From the NCBI GenBank assembly GCA_964352675.1, contig CAYGSN010000011.1:1-64000 (forward strand): a stretch of DNA of 64,000 bases, written 5' to 3'. Positions 44,282 to 52,933 of this stretch are shown here, piece by piece (the stretch's first letter is position 1; the number at the start of each line of letters is the position of its first letter). The translations under genes were made by a program, and so were the position numbers. The notes beneath the pieces are model-generated. The model saw only the letters and a list, made by a program, of their open reading frames with translations, searched no databases and was not told the origin of the DNA. This DNA is from CAYGSN01 sp964352675. GTDB lineage: Bacteria; Pseudomonadota; Alphaproteobacteria; Micavibrionales; Micavibrionaceae.

Positions 44282-45418
44282 ATGAACAGTTTAGGCATAA
44301 ATAAAGATCCGAAAGACACGCGCGTGGTCGTGGCCATGTCAGGCGGGGTGGATAGCTCCGTCGCCGCGGCGCTTTTGCATGAGCAGGGCTATGATGTGGT
44401 GGGCGTAACGCTGCAGCTGTTTGATTACGGCGCGGCTGTTTCGAAATCCAAGACCTGCTGCGCGGGACAGGATATTCACGATGCACGCCGCGTAGCCGAA
44501 GCGCGCGGCTTCCCGCATTACGTGCTGAATTACGAAAGCAATTTCCGCGAAAGCGTGATGGATGATTTTGCCGATAGCTATCTGGCGGGGCAAACCCCCA
44601 TTCCGTGCGTACGTTGTAACCAGAGCGTGAAGTTCCGTGACCTTCTCAAAGTTGCTCATGAACTCGGCGCAGATTGCATGGCGACCGGCCATTACATCGA
44701 CCGGCGCATTGACCCGAAAACAGATGTTGCCGCTCTTTACCGCGCGCATGACCATGGCAAGGATCAGAGCTATTTCCTCTTCGCTACCACGCAGGATCAG
44801 CTGGATTTCCTGCGCTTTCCGCTGGGCGGGTGGAGCAAGGACAAAACGCGCGAAGAAGCCACGCGCCTCGGCTTGCTCACCGCCGATAAGCCGGACAGCC
44901 AGGATATCTGCTTTGTCCCGCATGGCGATTACGCGAAGGTTGTTAAGCAAATGCGCACGCAAGCCGAAAACCCCGGCGAGATTGTGCATGAAGATGGCCG
45001 TGTTCTGGGCCAGCACAAGGGCATTATTCATTACACCATCGGCCAGCGGCGCGGTATTGGCATTGGCGGGGGGATTGACGAGAATAACAATCCGTTCTAT
45101 GTGATACGCATCGATGCGGATCGAAACCAGGTTATTGTCGGCCCAAAAGAATCGCTTGCCCGGAATGTTATTCATGTGGAAGAGTGCAACTGGCTACTGC
45201 CCCAGGTTCCGGCGGACGGGTTGGAGATTGATCTGAAATTCCGCTCGGTTATGAAGCCTGTTGCAGCGCGCATTGCGCCCGGTGCAAACGGCACGGCGGA
45301 AATTCGTCTGGAGGAACCGCAATACGGAATTTCACCAGGACAAGCCGCCGTATGCTATGTGGGGGACCGCGTCCTAGGCGGCGGATGGATTAAAAGCACA
45401 GGAAGAATAACGGCCTGA
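44282..45418 (+). CDS. mnmA: tRNA 2-thiouridylase MnmA
   Basis: MnmA thiolates U34 of Lys, Glu and Gln tRNAs with ATP activation. The 378-residue protein has the PP-loop VAMSGGVDSSVAAALL, the catalytic cysteine in PCVRCNQSVKF, the second in DSQDICFVPHGDYA, and the C-terminal beta-barrel domain (VGDRVLGGGWI end). Position after cysteine desulfurase and ferredoxin fits its need for persulfide sulfur. Together with MnmD/MnmC oxidase at 21.7-23.4 kb the mnm5s2U branch is well covered. Confidence 0.96.
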   Translation: MNSLGINKDPKDTRVVVAMSGGVDSSVAAALLHEQGYDVVGVTLQLFDYGAAVSKSKTCCAGQDIHDARRVAEARGFPHYVLNYESNFRESVMDDFADSYLAGQTPIPCVRCNQSVKFRDLLKVAHELGADCMATGHYIDRRIDPKTDVAALYRAHDHGKDQSYFLFATTQDQLDFLRFPLGGWSKDKTREEATRLGLLTADKPDSQDICFVPHGDYAKVVKQMRTQAENPGEIVHEDGRVLGQHKGIIHYTIGQRRGIGIGGGIDENNNPFYVIRIDADRNQVIVGPKESLARNVIHVEECNWLLPQVPADGLEIDLKFRSVMKPVAARIAPGANGTAEIRLEEPQYGISPGQAAVCYVGDRVLGGGWIKSTGRITA

Positions 45419-45432
45419 TTAAAGGATGAGAC

Positions 45433-45879
45433 ATGCTGAGTAAAATATTGAAACACATTCCGGGATTGGGACAGCTCTTCAAAACAAGAGAAAAACCCAA
45501 GGGCCCGCCCGCGCTGCAAGCTATCAGGCCTCGCAGTGATGCGGAGTGGCTGGAGCTGGCGCAAAAACGGGCGGCCGACCCAAACGGCAGAACCCGCTCG
45601 CTGGCTTCTTATGATGAAAATCTGATCCGCGAAAAATCTGGATCGGATACGCCGCGGCATCGCTATGGCTCCATCCGCCGTCAGGGGGATCTACCCACCG
45701 ACGAAAAACTTTCGCGCACTGCAAGACGCGCCTTCCTCTCAGAAGATAAAATTAAAGAGCTGCATACTTCACGCGCGGCCGAAAGTGCAACGCATAGAGA
45801 ATTGTTTAGGCAGGCCTTGGCCCGTTACGATGCAACCCTGAAACCCGAACCTCGCGTAGGCAAACTCGAAGTCGCATAA
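45433..45879 (+). CDS. Small basic protein of unknown function
   Basis: The 148-residue product is hydrophilic and Arg/Lys-rich, with no membrane segment (RSDAEWLELAQKRAADPNGR, ARRAFLSEDKIKELHTSRAA). It has no cysteine. It begins 14 bases after mnmA with a GGATGAG ribosome-like site, so it probably shares that operon. No function can be given. Confidence 0.6.
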   Translation: MLSKILKHIPGLGQLFKTREKPKGPPALQAIRPRSDAEWLELAQKRAADPNGRTRSLASYDENLIREKSGSDTPRHRYGSIRRQGDLPTDEKLSRTARRAFLSEDKIKELHTSRAAESATHRELFRQALARYDATLKPEPRVGKLEVA

Positions 45880-45911
45880 AATATGCACAGAAAAGCATAT
45901 TACAAAACATC

Positions 45912-45957
45912 TTGACATATTTTATATAAAGTCATAATCATTACGTGCACATGTAAT
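45912..45957 (+). promoter_or_regulatory. Promoter candidate with adjacent palindrome
   Basis: TTGACA (45912-45917) and CATAAT (45933-45938) are 15 bases apart, slightly short. Immediately after, ATTACGTG and CATGTAAT form a 7-of-8 palindrome around CA (45940-45957), where a repressor would block initiation. The next gene begins at 45984. Confidence 0.45.
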
Positions 45958-45983
45958 CTGAGTAATGAAAGAATGAGTAAACA

Positions 45984-46781
45984 ATGGGAATTCGTAGAAA
46001 AAAAACCGGTGACGAAACCTCTCAGGATAAAGTTGCGCCCCAGGCACCAGGCGAAGATCCGACAGTCGATATTTCCGTGCAGGATGAGACTGCCGCGCAA
46101 GAAGTCGAAAATTTTCAAGCCACTATTCAGGCTGCCTCCGCGAAAGCACCCGCCGACCGTGATGAAATCAAGGGTGTTCTTAAAAAAGTTGATCAGTTTC
46201 TCCGCCAGAAAAGTGATGACGGGAATAAGGCGGCTGACGCATTATTGAAAGAACACCTGGCCGCTGGGAAGAACCATGCGGTGTTCCTGTTTTACATGGG
46301 CCGAACGCTGGAGCGGCTGGGAAAAACCAAAGAAGCGAAGCAGGCCTTTGACCGCTCGCTCAATCTTAATCTGAAGCATGCCTGGGAACCCCATGTTCAA
46401 CTTTTTGATATTGATGATGAAAAAGCAGCCCTGGAATCTGCAAAACGATCTCTGAAAATCGCCAGTGAGCAAAACCGGCGCCGCGACACGATAAAAACTT
46501 TTGCGAAGGCCGCTGAGGATGCCTATAAACGTGAAGATGCGTTTCTGTCTTACGGCCTATGGACAATCGTCGCAGAAAGCCTGTCCGGCGAGAAAAAAGA
46601 ATCCGCACAGAAAAACGCCAGAAGAGCCTTCAATCTGGTGGTCTTGCTGGACATTATATCGGACAGGCAATACGGCAAATTGCCGGAATCCGATCTAGAG
46701 CCGCTTGAAATTCCAACATCCTCAAAACAGCAGGACCAAGGCGGCACGGACCATAACAAACAGGAAATCCCTGTCGTATAA
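45984..46781 (+). CDS. TPR-containing protein of unknown function
   Basis: The 265-residue protein has a charged N-terminal tail and a helical repeat region (AVFLFYMGRTLERLGKTKEAKQAFDRSLNLN), which reads as at least one TPR. No signal peptide is visible. The C-terminus is disordered and polar. Its own promoter-like site lies upstream and a tRNA follows. A role in regulation or scaffolding is guesswork. Confidence 0.65.
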   Translation: MGIRRKKTGDETSQDKVAPQAPGEDPTVDISVQDETAAQEVENFQATIQAASAKAPADRDEIKGVLKKVDQFLRQKSDDGNKAADALLKEHLAAGKNHAVFLFYMGRTLERLGKTKEAKQAFDRSLNLNLKHAWEPHVQLFDIDDEKAALESAKRSLKIASEQNRRRDTIKTFAKAAEDAYKREDAFLSYGLWTIVAESLSGEKKESAQKNARRAFNLVVLLDIISDRQYGKLPESDLEPLEIPTSSKQQDQGGTDHNKQEIPVV

Positions 46782-46785
46782 ATTC

Positions 46786-46814
46786 TTGACAAAACCGGCA
46801 AGGCGCGCGATAAA
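46786..46814 (+). promoter_or_regulatory. Promoter for the tRNA gene
   Basis: A perfect TTGACA (46786-46791) and GATAAA (46809-46814, 4 of 6 matches) are 17 bases apart, which places the start near 46821, 12 bases before the tRNA. The -35 directly follows the TPR gene stop. Confidence 0.6.
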
Positions 46815-46832
46815 CACGGGTCTTAAAGACAT

Positions 46833-46907
46833 GGCTCTGTAGCTCAGTGGTAGAGCAGAGGAATCATAATCCTTTGGTCGGGTGTTCAAATCACCCCAGA
46901 GCCACCA
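46833..46907 (+). tRNA. tRNA with CAT anticodon (elongator Met or Ile2)
   Basis: The 75-base gene folds fully: acceptor GGCTCTG/CAGAGCC, D-stem GCTC/GAGC, anticodon stem GAGGA/TCCTT around loop ATCATAA, T-stem GGGTG/CACCC with TTCAAAT loop, and an encoded ACCA end. Anticodon CAT at 46865-46867 lies in the loop. It is not the initiator, since the acceptor has a G1-C72 pair. Elongator Met and lysidine-modified Ile2 both carry CAT in the gene, so isotype needs model scoring. TilS at the left edge would act on it if Ile2. Confidence 0.94.
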
Positions 46908-47028
46908 TTTTCCTACTCCAGCTTCCCGCATAAAACTTTTTTCAAAGAATATTTCGAAGGGTCTTTCCCCTTCGCGCGTATAGTCTATATTGCTGGTAAA
47001 TATAACAAAAGCGGAGACCTCCCGGACC

Positions 47029-48132
47029 ATGACCAGACTGCTCACCCTGCTGCTATGCACAGCCTTTTTAAGTTTTGGATATGCGGTTATGTCCCATGCA
47101 CAGAGGGGGCCGACGGGACCGACCCCCGTAATTGTATCCTCCGTAAGCTTACATGAATTTTCAGACCAGGTTGAGGCATTGGGCACTACAAAATCCAATG
47201 AGACTGTCGTCATCACAGCAGACCGCGCCGAAAAAATTTCCACCATTAATTTTGAAGACGGACAGGAGGTAAAACAGGGCGAGATCCTTCTCACCCTTGG
47301 CCAGCGTGAAGAAACTGCGGAATTACAAGCGGCACAAGCTCAACTTTCAGAGGCTCAATCTGCCTATGACCGCGCCAAAGGACTGGAGCAAAGCAGCGCT
47401 TTGTCCACTGCAACACTGCAAGAGCGCCAAGCCGCTCTGACAAATGCACAGGCCGCCGTGGAGGCTGTGCAGGCCCGTCTGGCAAAACTCACCATTGCCG
47501 CACCGTTTGACGGCGTTCTGGGCTTGCGTGAGGTCAGCGTCGGAACACTGGTCCAGCCGGGCGACAGAATCACAACAATTGATGATTTGAGCCGTATCAA
47601 GGTGGATTTTGATGTGCCATCGGTCTATCTGGCCACGCTTAAGCCGGGACTGCCGATCGTCGGTACGGTCGAAGCCTTTGGCAAGCGAGAATTTAAGGGC
47701 ACTGTCAGAACCGTGAACACACAGATTGATCCTGTCACGCGGACGGTCAAAGTGCGTGCAATTGTGCCTAATGTTGACGGCTTCCTGAAGCCGGGCTTGT
47801 TAATGAGCATTAACCTGTTCAAAAATCCGCGCCGAGCACTGCTTATTCCCGAAGAAGCGCTAATCAAGCGTTCCGATAAAAACTTTGTCTATGTGATCCT
47901 CCAGGACGAGAACAAAAAAATCGTCAAACAAACTGAGATTGCACTCGGCGCACGCAAGCCTGGCATGATCGAGGTGCTCTCCGGCTTGAGTGACGGCGAT
48001 CAAATCGTTGTCCATGGCACGCTCAAACTGCGTGATGGCGCAGAAGTAATCATTCGCGCGGAGGAAAAGGAAGATACGCCGCTGGGCGAGCTTTTAAAAC
48101 AAAACCCAGATGCTGAGGACTCTACAGAATGA
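47029..48132 (+). CDS. RND efflux periplasmic adaptor (membrane fusion protein)
   Basis: This 367-residue HlyD/AcrA-type adaptor bridges an RND pump and outer-membrane channel. A signal segment (RLLTLLLCTAFLSFGYAV) is followed by the barrel-sandwich halves with ISTINFEDGQEVKQGEILL and LTIAAPFDGVLGLREVSVG, an alpha-hairpin between (ETAELQAAQAQLSEAQ), and a beta-barrel domain. There is no lipobox. The start at ATG 47029 is chosen because a signal peptide begins there. It overlaps the pump gene by 4 bases. Confidence 0.93.
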   Translation: MTRLLTLLLCTAFLSFGYAVMSHAQRGPTGPTPVIVSSVSLHEFSDQVEALGTTKSNETVVITADRAEKISTINFEDGQEVKQGEILLTLGQREETAELQAAQAQLSEAQSAYDRAKGLEQSSALSTATLQERQAALTNAQAAVEAVQARLAKLTIAAPFDGVLGLREVSVGTLVQPGDRITTIDDLSRIKVDFDVPSVYLATLKPGLPIVGTVEAFGKREFKGTVRTVNTQIDPVTRTVKVRAIVPNVDGFLKPGLLMSINLFKNPRRALLIPEEALIKRSDKNFVYVILQDENKKIVKQTEIALGARKPGMIEVLSGLSDGDQIVVHGTLKLRDGAEVIIRAEEKEDTPLGELLKQNPDAEDSTE

Positions 48133-51100
48133 TTCTTTCGGACCTCTCCGTCACGCGGCCTGTCTTTGCTTCGGTCATGTCGTTGCTGTTGATTGCGTTC
48201 GGCATTGTGTCTTTTACCAAGTTATCCTTGCGTGAATACCCCGATATTGATCCGCCCGTGGTTTCTGTTGATACCAGCTATCCCGGCGCAGCAGCAAACG
48301 TGGTCGAAACCCGTATCACCGAGGTGATTGAAGACCGTATTTCCGGCGTTGAGGGGATTAAATTTATTTCCTCTACCTCCTCTGACGGGCGTTCCAGAAT
48401 CAACATTGAATTTGATGTCGGGCGTGATATTGAGGCCGCCGCTAATGATGTACGTGACCGCGTTTCAGGTATCGTCGATGATCTTCCCGAAGAGGCCGAT
48501 CCACCCGACATTCAAAAGGCCGATTCCAGCGACGATGTCATTCTCTGGCTCAATCTGGTGAGTGATAATATGGATGTTCTGGAGCTAACCGATTACGCGA
48601 AGCGCTACCTGCAGGATCGTTTCTCCGTCTTGCCTGGCGTGGCACGGGTGCGCATTGGCGGCGGGCTGGAATACTCCATGCGCGTCTGGCTAGACCGTAA
48701 CAAAATGGCGGCACGCGGCCTGACGGTTCAGGATATTGAAAGCGCTCTGCGTTCGGAAAATGTTGAGCTTCCAGCCGGCAGCATTGAATCCGAAGAAGTG
48801 CAGTTCACGGCGCGTATTGAGCGTGGCTATCGCACGCCCGAAGATTTTCAAAAGCTGGTGATCGACAAAACGGAGAATTATCTCGTGCGCCTTGGTGATG
48901 TTGCGCGCATTGAAAAGGAGGCGATTGAAAGCCGCACTTTCTTCCGTGGCAATGGCGTACCGATGGTCGGGATCGGGATTATTAAACAATCCAAGGGCAA
49001 CACGATCGAAGTCGCGCAGGCGGCGATTGATCTGGCAGAGCGTTTGCAGCCTAATTTGCCTCCTGGAATGGAGATTATCAATTCTTATGATACATCCGTC
49101 TTTATCCGCGGCGCGATTGCAGAAGTTTATAAAACCCTGTTCATTGCCATGATTTTGGTGGTCAGTGTCATCTGGCTGTTTTTGGGGAGCTGGCGTGCGA
49201 TGCTTGTCCCGGCGGTGACCGTGCCTGTATCTTTGGTAGCGACTTTTATTGTGCTTAATGTTTTTGGATTTTCAATCAATCTGCTCACCTTGCTTGCCCT
49301 CGTGCTGGCTATTGGCTTGGTGGTTGATGATGCAATTGTGGTTCTGGAGAATATTTACCGGCGGATTGAAAAAGGCGAACCTCCTCTCTCTGCTGCCTAT
49401 TTCGGCACACGTCAGGTCAGCTTTGCTGTGATTGCAACGACCGTGGTTCTGGTCGCCGTCTTTGCCCCAATTACGTTTCTGGAGGGAGATTTGGGGCGAC
49501 TGTTTTCTGAATTTGCAATTACGATGGCCGCCGCCGTATGTTTCTCAACCTTCGTGGCCGTCACGCTATGCCCAATGATCGCTTCAAAACTTTTGAAAAA
49601 AACAGAGAAAAGTACATTTCATGCCCGTGTTGATGATATCTTTGATCGTTTCGCCGCAGCCTATGGACGCGCCTTAGGAGTCATGCTGAAATTCAGAGTC
49701 TTTGTCCTCATCGGCTTTGCCGCGCTTGCTGGTCTGTCTTTTTTCCTGTTCAACGCTCTACCATCGGAATATGCGCCGAAGGAAGATCGCGGCGCGTTCT
49801 TCCTCATCGTCAATGGTCCAGAGGGGGCATCCTTTGAATATACAAAGGAATATATGGAGGAAATTGAGCGCCGCCTTATGCCCTATGTCGAGAGCAAGGA
49901 GATTAACCGATTGCTGGTGCGTGCGCCGCGCTCCTTTGGCACACTAGCCAGTTTTAACGACGGTATTGTTATTAATGTGATGAATGATTGGGCAAGCCGC
50001 AGACCAGCCGATGAGGTTATGGGTGAGATTGCAAAGAAAATGTCTGACCTCCCGGGTGTGCGCGCATTCCCAATTATGCGCCAAGGCTTTGGTGGAGGAA
50101 CCCAGAAGCCTGTTCAGTTTGTATTGGGCGGCGGGACTTATGCGGAGCTGGCGCAGTGGCGTGACATTTTGATAGAGAAGATCAATGAGAATAATCCCGG
50201 TCTCACCGATATCGACAGCGATTACAAGGAAACCAAACCACAGCTTAAGGTGAAAATTAACAAAGACCGCGCCGGTGATCTGGGCGTGAGCAGTGCCATC
50301 ATTGGCGCAACGCTGGAATCCATGCTCGGCTCGCGCCGTGTAACAACCTATATCGATGATGGTGAAGAATATGATGTGATCCTGGAGGGCGAGCGTGATT
50401 CGCAGCGCACTCCTACCAATATGAGCAATATATATGTGCGCGCAGATTCCGGCAGTCTGATCCCGCTTTCAAATTTGGTAAGCATTGAGGAATATGCAGA
50501 TTCCGGCGATCTTAATCGCTATAACCGCGTCCGCGCCATCACGATTGAAGCGGGGCTAGAAGAGGGCCTGGCGTTAGGGGAAGCACTCGAGTATCTGCGC
50601 GATCTGACACGCAAGCATTTGCCCGAAACCGCAGCCATTGATTACAAGGGCCAATCGCTTGACTTTCAATCGAGCGGATCATCTTTGCTTTTCATCTTCT
50701 TACTTGGGTTTGTGATTGTGTTTCTTGTTCTGGCCGCGCAGTTTGAGAGCTACGTCCATCCGCTGGTGATTATTCTCACCGTACCGCTGGCAATTATGGG
50801 GGCGCTCTTGGGACTATATCTGACCGGAAATTCGCTTAATGTTTACACGCAGATCGGACTGATTATGTTGATCGGACTAGCCGCGAAGAATGGAATTTTG
50901 ATCGTGGAATTTGTGAACCAATTGCGTGATGAGGGAATGGAGTTTTCCAAAGCGCTCATGGGAGCCTCACAAATTCGCCTGCGCCCTATCATCATGACCG
51001 GTATCACCACCGTTGCCGGTTCGGTTCCACTTATTCTGTCCACCGGCGCGGGGGCGGAAACCCGGGTTGCTATTGGTGTGGTGATCCTGTTCGGCGTTGC

Positions 51101-51227
51101 AGCAGCAACATTATTTACCTTATTTATTGTGCCGGTGGCTTATGATTTAATGGCGCGCGGCACGGGCTCCCCCGGTGATGTGCGTCGTAAGCTTGAAAAA
51201 GAACGTGAAAGGACAGCAGCAGAATGA
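48129..51227 (+). CDS. RND multidrug efflux pump (AcrB/MexB family)
   Basis: This 1032-residue inner-membrane proton antiporter has 12 transmembrane segments and two large periplasmic loops. Visible signatures include SLREYPDIDPPVVSVDTSYP, TM4 with LALVLAIGLVVDDAIVVLEN (paired Asp proton relay) and GAEFAITM-like segments, plus the pseudo-symmetric second half ending LFIVPVAYDLM. It is the central gene of a classical three-gene operon. The substrate spectrum is not predictable. Confidence 0.95.
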   Translation: MILSDLSVTRPVFASVMSLLLIAFGIVSFTKLSLREYPDIDPPVVSVDTSYPGAAANVVETRITEVIEDRISGVEGIKFISSTSSDGRSRINIEFDVGRDIEAAANDVRDRVSGIVDDLPEEADPPDIQKADSSDDVILWLNLVSDNMDVLELTDYAKRYLQDRFSVLPGVARVRIGGGLEYSMRVWLDRNKMAARGLTVQDIESALRSENVELPAGSIESEEVQFTARIERGYRTPEDFQKLVIDKTENYLVRLGDVARIEKEAIESRTFFRGNGVPMVGIGIIKQSKGNTIEVAQAAIDLAERLQPNLPPGMEIINSYDTSVFIRGAIAEVYKTLFIAMILVVSVIWLFLGSWRAMLVPAVTVPVSLVATFIVLNVFGFSINLLTLLALVLAIGLVVDDAIVVLENIYRRIEKGEPPLSAAYFGTRQVSFAVIATTVVLVAVFAPITFLEGDLGRLFSEFAITMAAAVCFSTFVAVTLCPMIASKLLKKTEKSTFHARVDDIFDRFAAAYGRALGVMLKFRVFVLIGFAALAGLSFFLFNALPSEYAPKEDRGAFFLIVNGPEGASFEYTKEYMEEIERRLMPYVESKEINRLLVRAPRSFGTLASFNDGIVINVMNDWASRRPADEVMGEIAKKMSDLPGVRAFPIMRQGFGGGTQKPVQFVLGGGTYAELAQWRDILIEKINENNPGLTDIDSDYKETKPQLKVKINKDRAGDLGVSSAIIGATLESMLGSRRVTTYIDDGEEYDVILEGERDSQRTPTNMSNIYVRADSGSLIPLSNLVSIEEYADSGDLNRYNRVRAITIEAGLEEGLALGEALEYLRDLTRKHLPETAAIDYKGQSLDFQSSGSSLLFIFLLGFVIVFLVLAAQFESYVHPLVIILTVPLAIMGALLGLYLTGNSLNVYTQIGLIMLIGLAAKNGILIVEFVNQLRDEGMEFSKALMGASQIRLRPIIMTGITTVAGSVPLILSTGAGAETRVAIGVVILFGVAAATLFTLFIVPVAYDLMARGTGSPGDVRRKLEKERERTAAE

Positions 51228-52657
51228 ATTTAAGAACCACAGGGCTTGCGCTAACAGTCTTACTCACGGGCTGCACCCTTGGGCCGGACTATCAGTTTTT
51301 TCAAATCGATTCAGAAAAAACCTGGGCGTCGGAACAAACAGAGGTCTTATCTTCTGAGGAAATTCAGGCCGATTGGTGGAAAGTATTTGAAGATCCGTTG
51401 CTCGAAAACTATATCCGCAAGGCTGCCGCCAACAACAAAGATGTACAGATCGCCCTGGCCAATCTACGCCGCGCACGCGCCCTGCGCCGGGAGGCCGGAG
51501 GCGCTTTCCTGCCGGACATTAGCGGCAATGGAGGCGCGGAGCGCTCCAAATCCAGCGAAACGGCTTCCTCTTCCGGCAGCAGCAGGATCGGCAATCTCTA
51601 TGATGCCGGGTTCGATGCTTCCTGGGAAATTGATGTCTTTGGCGGCAATCGCCGCGCCGTGGAAGCCGAAGATGCCCGCGTCGGCAGCGCGCAGGCCGAT
51701 GCGCAGGGAGTTATGCTGTCGACACTGGCCGAAGTGGCGCGCAATTATTTTGAGGCGCGCGGCCTACAAAAGCGTATTACAATCACAGAAAAAAATACCA
51801 AATTATTCGAGCAGACTTTTGATCTGATCAATGCCCGCCTGAAAGCCGGAGAGGCCAATGCTTTTGATCTGGCCCGCGCCCAAGGCGAATATCAGCTCAC
51901 CCGCGCCCGCCTGCCGAATTTGCAGGCGGAGCTCAAGGCCAGCATCTATAGCCTGTCGGTACTGCTCGGCCAGCCACCGGAAACACTTGTGCTGGAAATG
52001 CAGGACATGAAGCCACTTCCTGCCCCACCTGACATCGTACCTGTAGGCTTGCGCTCCGATATTTTGCGCCGCCGCCCAGATGTGCGCATAGCGGAACGTG
52101 AACTTGCCGCCTCGGTGGCTGATATCGGCGCAGAGACGGCAGAGCTGTTCCCCAAATTCTTTATAACCGGCGACATAGGATCGCAAGCCCGCCTGTTCGG
52201 CGATCTGTTCAGCGCGGCGGGCGGCCTCTGGTCCTTTGGCTCCGCACTGCAATGGTCGATATTTGAGGGCGGCGCCATTCGCGCCCGGATCGAGGCGCAG
52301 GAAGCGGAAAGCGAAGCGGCCTTTGCCCTGTATGAAAAAACGGTATTGGAGGCTCTGGCCGATGCAGAAACGGCCCTGACCCGTTACGGGCAAGAACTGG
52401 AAACCCGCAAGCGCCTGGCCGAAGGTATTCAAAGCCGCCGCCGCGCTGTAAAACTGGCCCGCGAACTCTTTGATGCAGGAGAAGAGGATTATCTCTCGGT
52501 CCTGGACGCCCAGCGCGAGTTAACGGCCAGCGAAGACGATCTTGTAACCTCTGAAACCAATTCCATTACCAAGCTTGTGGGGCTCTATGCCGCGCTCGGC
52601 GGCGGCTGGGAAATTTTCCCGCTTGACGGGCCGGAAAAAAACACGGCAGGCGAGTAA
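51224..52657 (+). CDS. RND efflux outer-membrane channel lipoprotein, NodT/OprM family
   Basis: This 477-residue TolC-like trimeric channel has lipobox LTGC (cysteine 17) followed by TLGPDYQ, the family's signature start. Two OEP repeats follow, with LRRARALRREAGGAFLPDIS and RAREADVRIAERELAA-type segments (VRIAERELAASVADIGAETA). It completes the efflux system. Its start overlaps the pump gene by 4 bases. Confidence 0.94.
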   Translation: MNLRTTGLALTVLLTGCTLGPDYQFFQIDSEKTWASEQTEVLSSEEIQADWWKVFEDPLLENYIRKAAANNKDVQIALANLRRARALRREAGGAFLPDISGNGGAERSKSSETASSSGSSRIGNLYDAGFDASWEIDVFGGNRRAVEAEDARVGSAQADAQGVMLSTLAEVARNYFEARGLQKRITITEKNTKLFEQTFDLINARLKAGEANAFDLARAQGEYQLTRARLPNLQAELKASIYSLSVLLGQPPETLVLEMQDMKPLPAPPDIVPVGLRSDILRRRPDVRIAERELAASVADIGAETAELFPKFFITGDIGSQARLFGDLFSAAGGLWSFGSALQWSIFEGGAIRARIEAQEAESEAAFALYEKTVLEALADAETALTRYGQELETRKRLAEGIQSRRRAVKLARELFDAGEEDYLSVLDAQRELTASEDDLVTSETNSITKLVGLYAALGGGWEIFPLDGPEKNTAGE

Positions 52658-52664
52658 TTTTTTT

Positions 52665-52692
52665 CTTCCATTTCATCAAAATAATGTATAAT
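52665..52692 (+). promoter_or_regulatory. Promoter of the ornithine decarboxylase leader
   Basis: A perfect TATAAT (52687-52692) has a weak CTTCCA (52665-52670) 16 bases upstream. Transcription near 52699 would give a leader of about 235 bases. Confidence 0.5.
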
Positions 52693-52703
52693 AAACATTA
52701 CGC

Positions 52704-52928
52704 ACGTGTCTCTGGCCCCCTGGCGGGTTTTCCCAGCCATGGTTATGCAACGGCGTGAACGTTTTTGGACCGGGGCGGTTCCTTTTTGGTTAAAGGAACT
52801 CAAACCACCGAGATTTGAAAGGGTTTGCGTTATGAAACGTAATGTTGCAGCACTCAGGGGCCAAGTGTGCTCCTTAAGTGTCTCTAGCGCTTCTTTTCAG
52901 ACTTTGAGCAGTTTGAAATAGGGGCGCA
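52704..52928 (+). ncRNA. speF-like leader RNA upstream of ornithine decarboxylase
   Basis: The spacer between the efflux operon and the decarboxylase carries conserved-looking structure: TGGC-GGG / CCC-GCCA hairpin at 52720-52739, a long-range GGCCCC / GGGG pairing, and a perfect hairpin GTTCCTTT-TTGGTT-AAAGGAAC at about 52778-52799. The order and the flanking TGCAACGGCG and CTCAAACCACCGAGA segments look like the alphaproteobacterial speF motif found before ornithine decarboxylase genes. A small ORF lies in its 3' part. Identity is from memory and context; a covariance-model search is needed. Confidence 0.75.
52832..52921 (+). CDS. Candidate 29-residue leader peptide in the speF-like leader
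   Basis: ATG 52832 has AAAGGG about 9 bases upstream and reads MKRNVAALRGQVCSLSVSSA through to TLSSLK, stopping at TAG 52919-52921. The last two bases of the stop are the first two of the AGGGG ribosome site for the decarboxylase start at 52934, so a ribosome stopping here would sit on that site. SpeFL of enterobacteria is a precedent for ornithine-sensing leader peptides, but the sequence here is unrelated by eye. Confidence 0.45.
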   Translation: MKRNVAALRGQVCSLSVSSASFQTLSSLK

Positions 52929-52933
52929 AAAAG

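Noticed and set aside
52706..52921. 71-residue version of the leader ORF beginning at 52706
   Set aside because: No ribosome site, and it runs through the structured RNA; the shorter ORF from 52832 has AAAGGG and is preferred.
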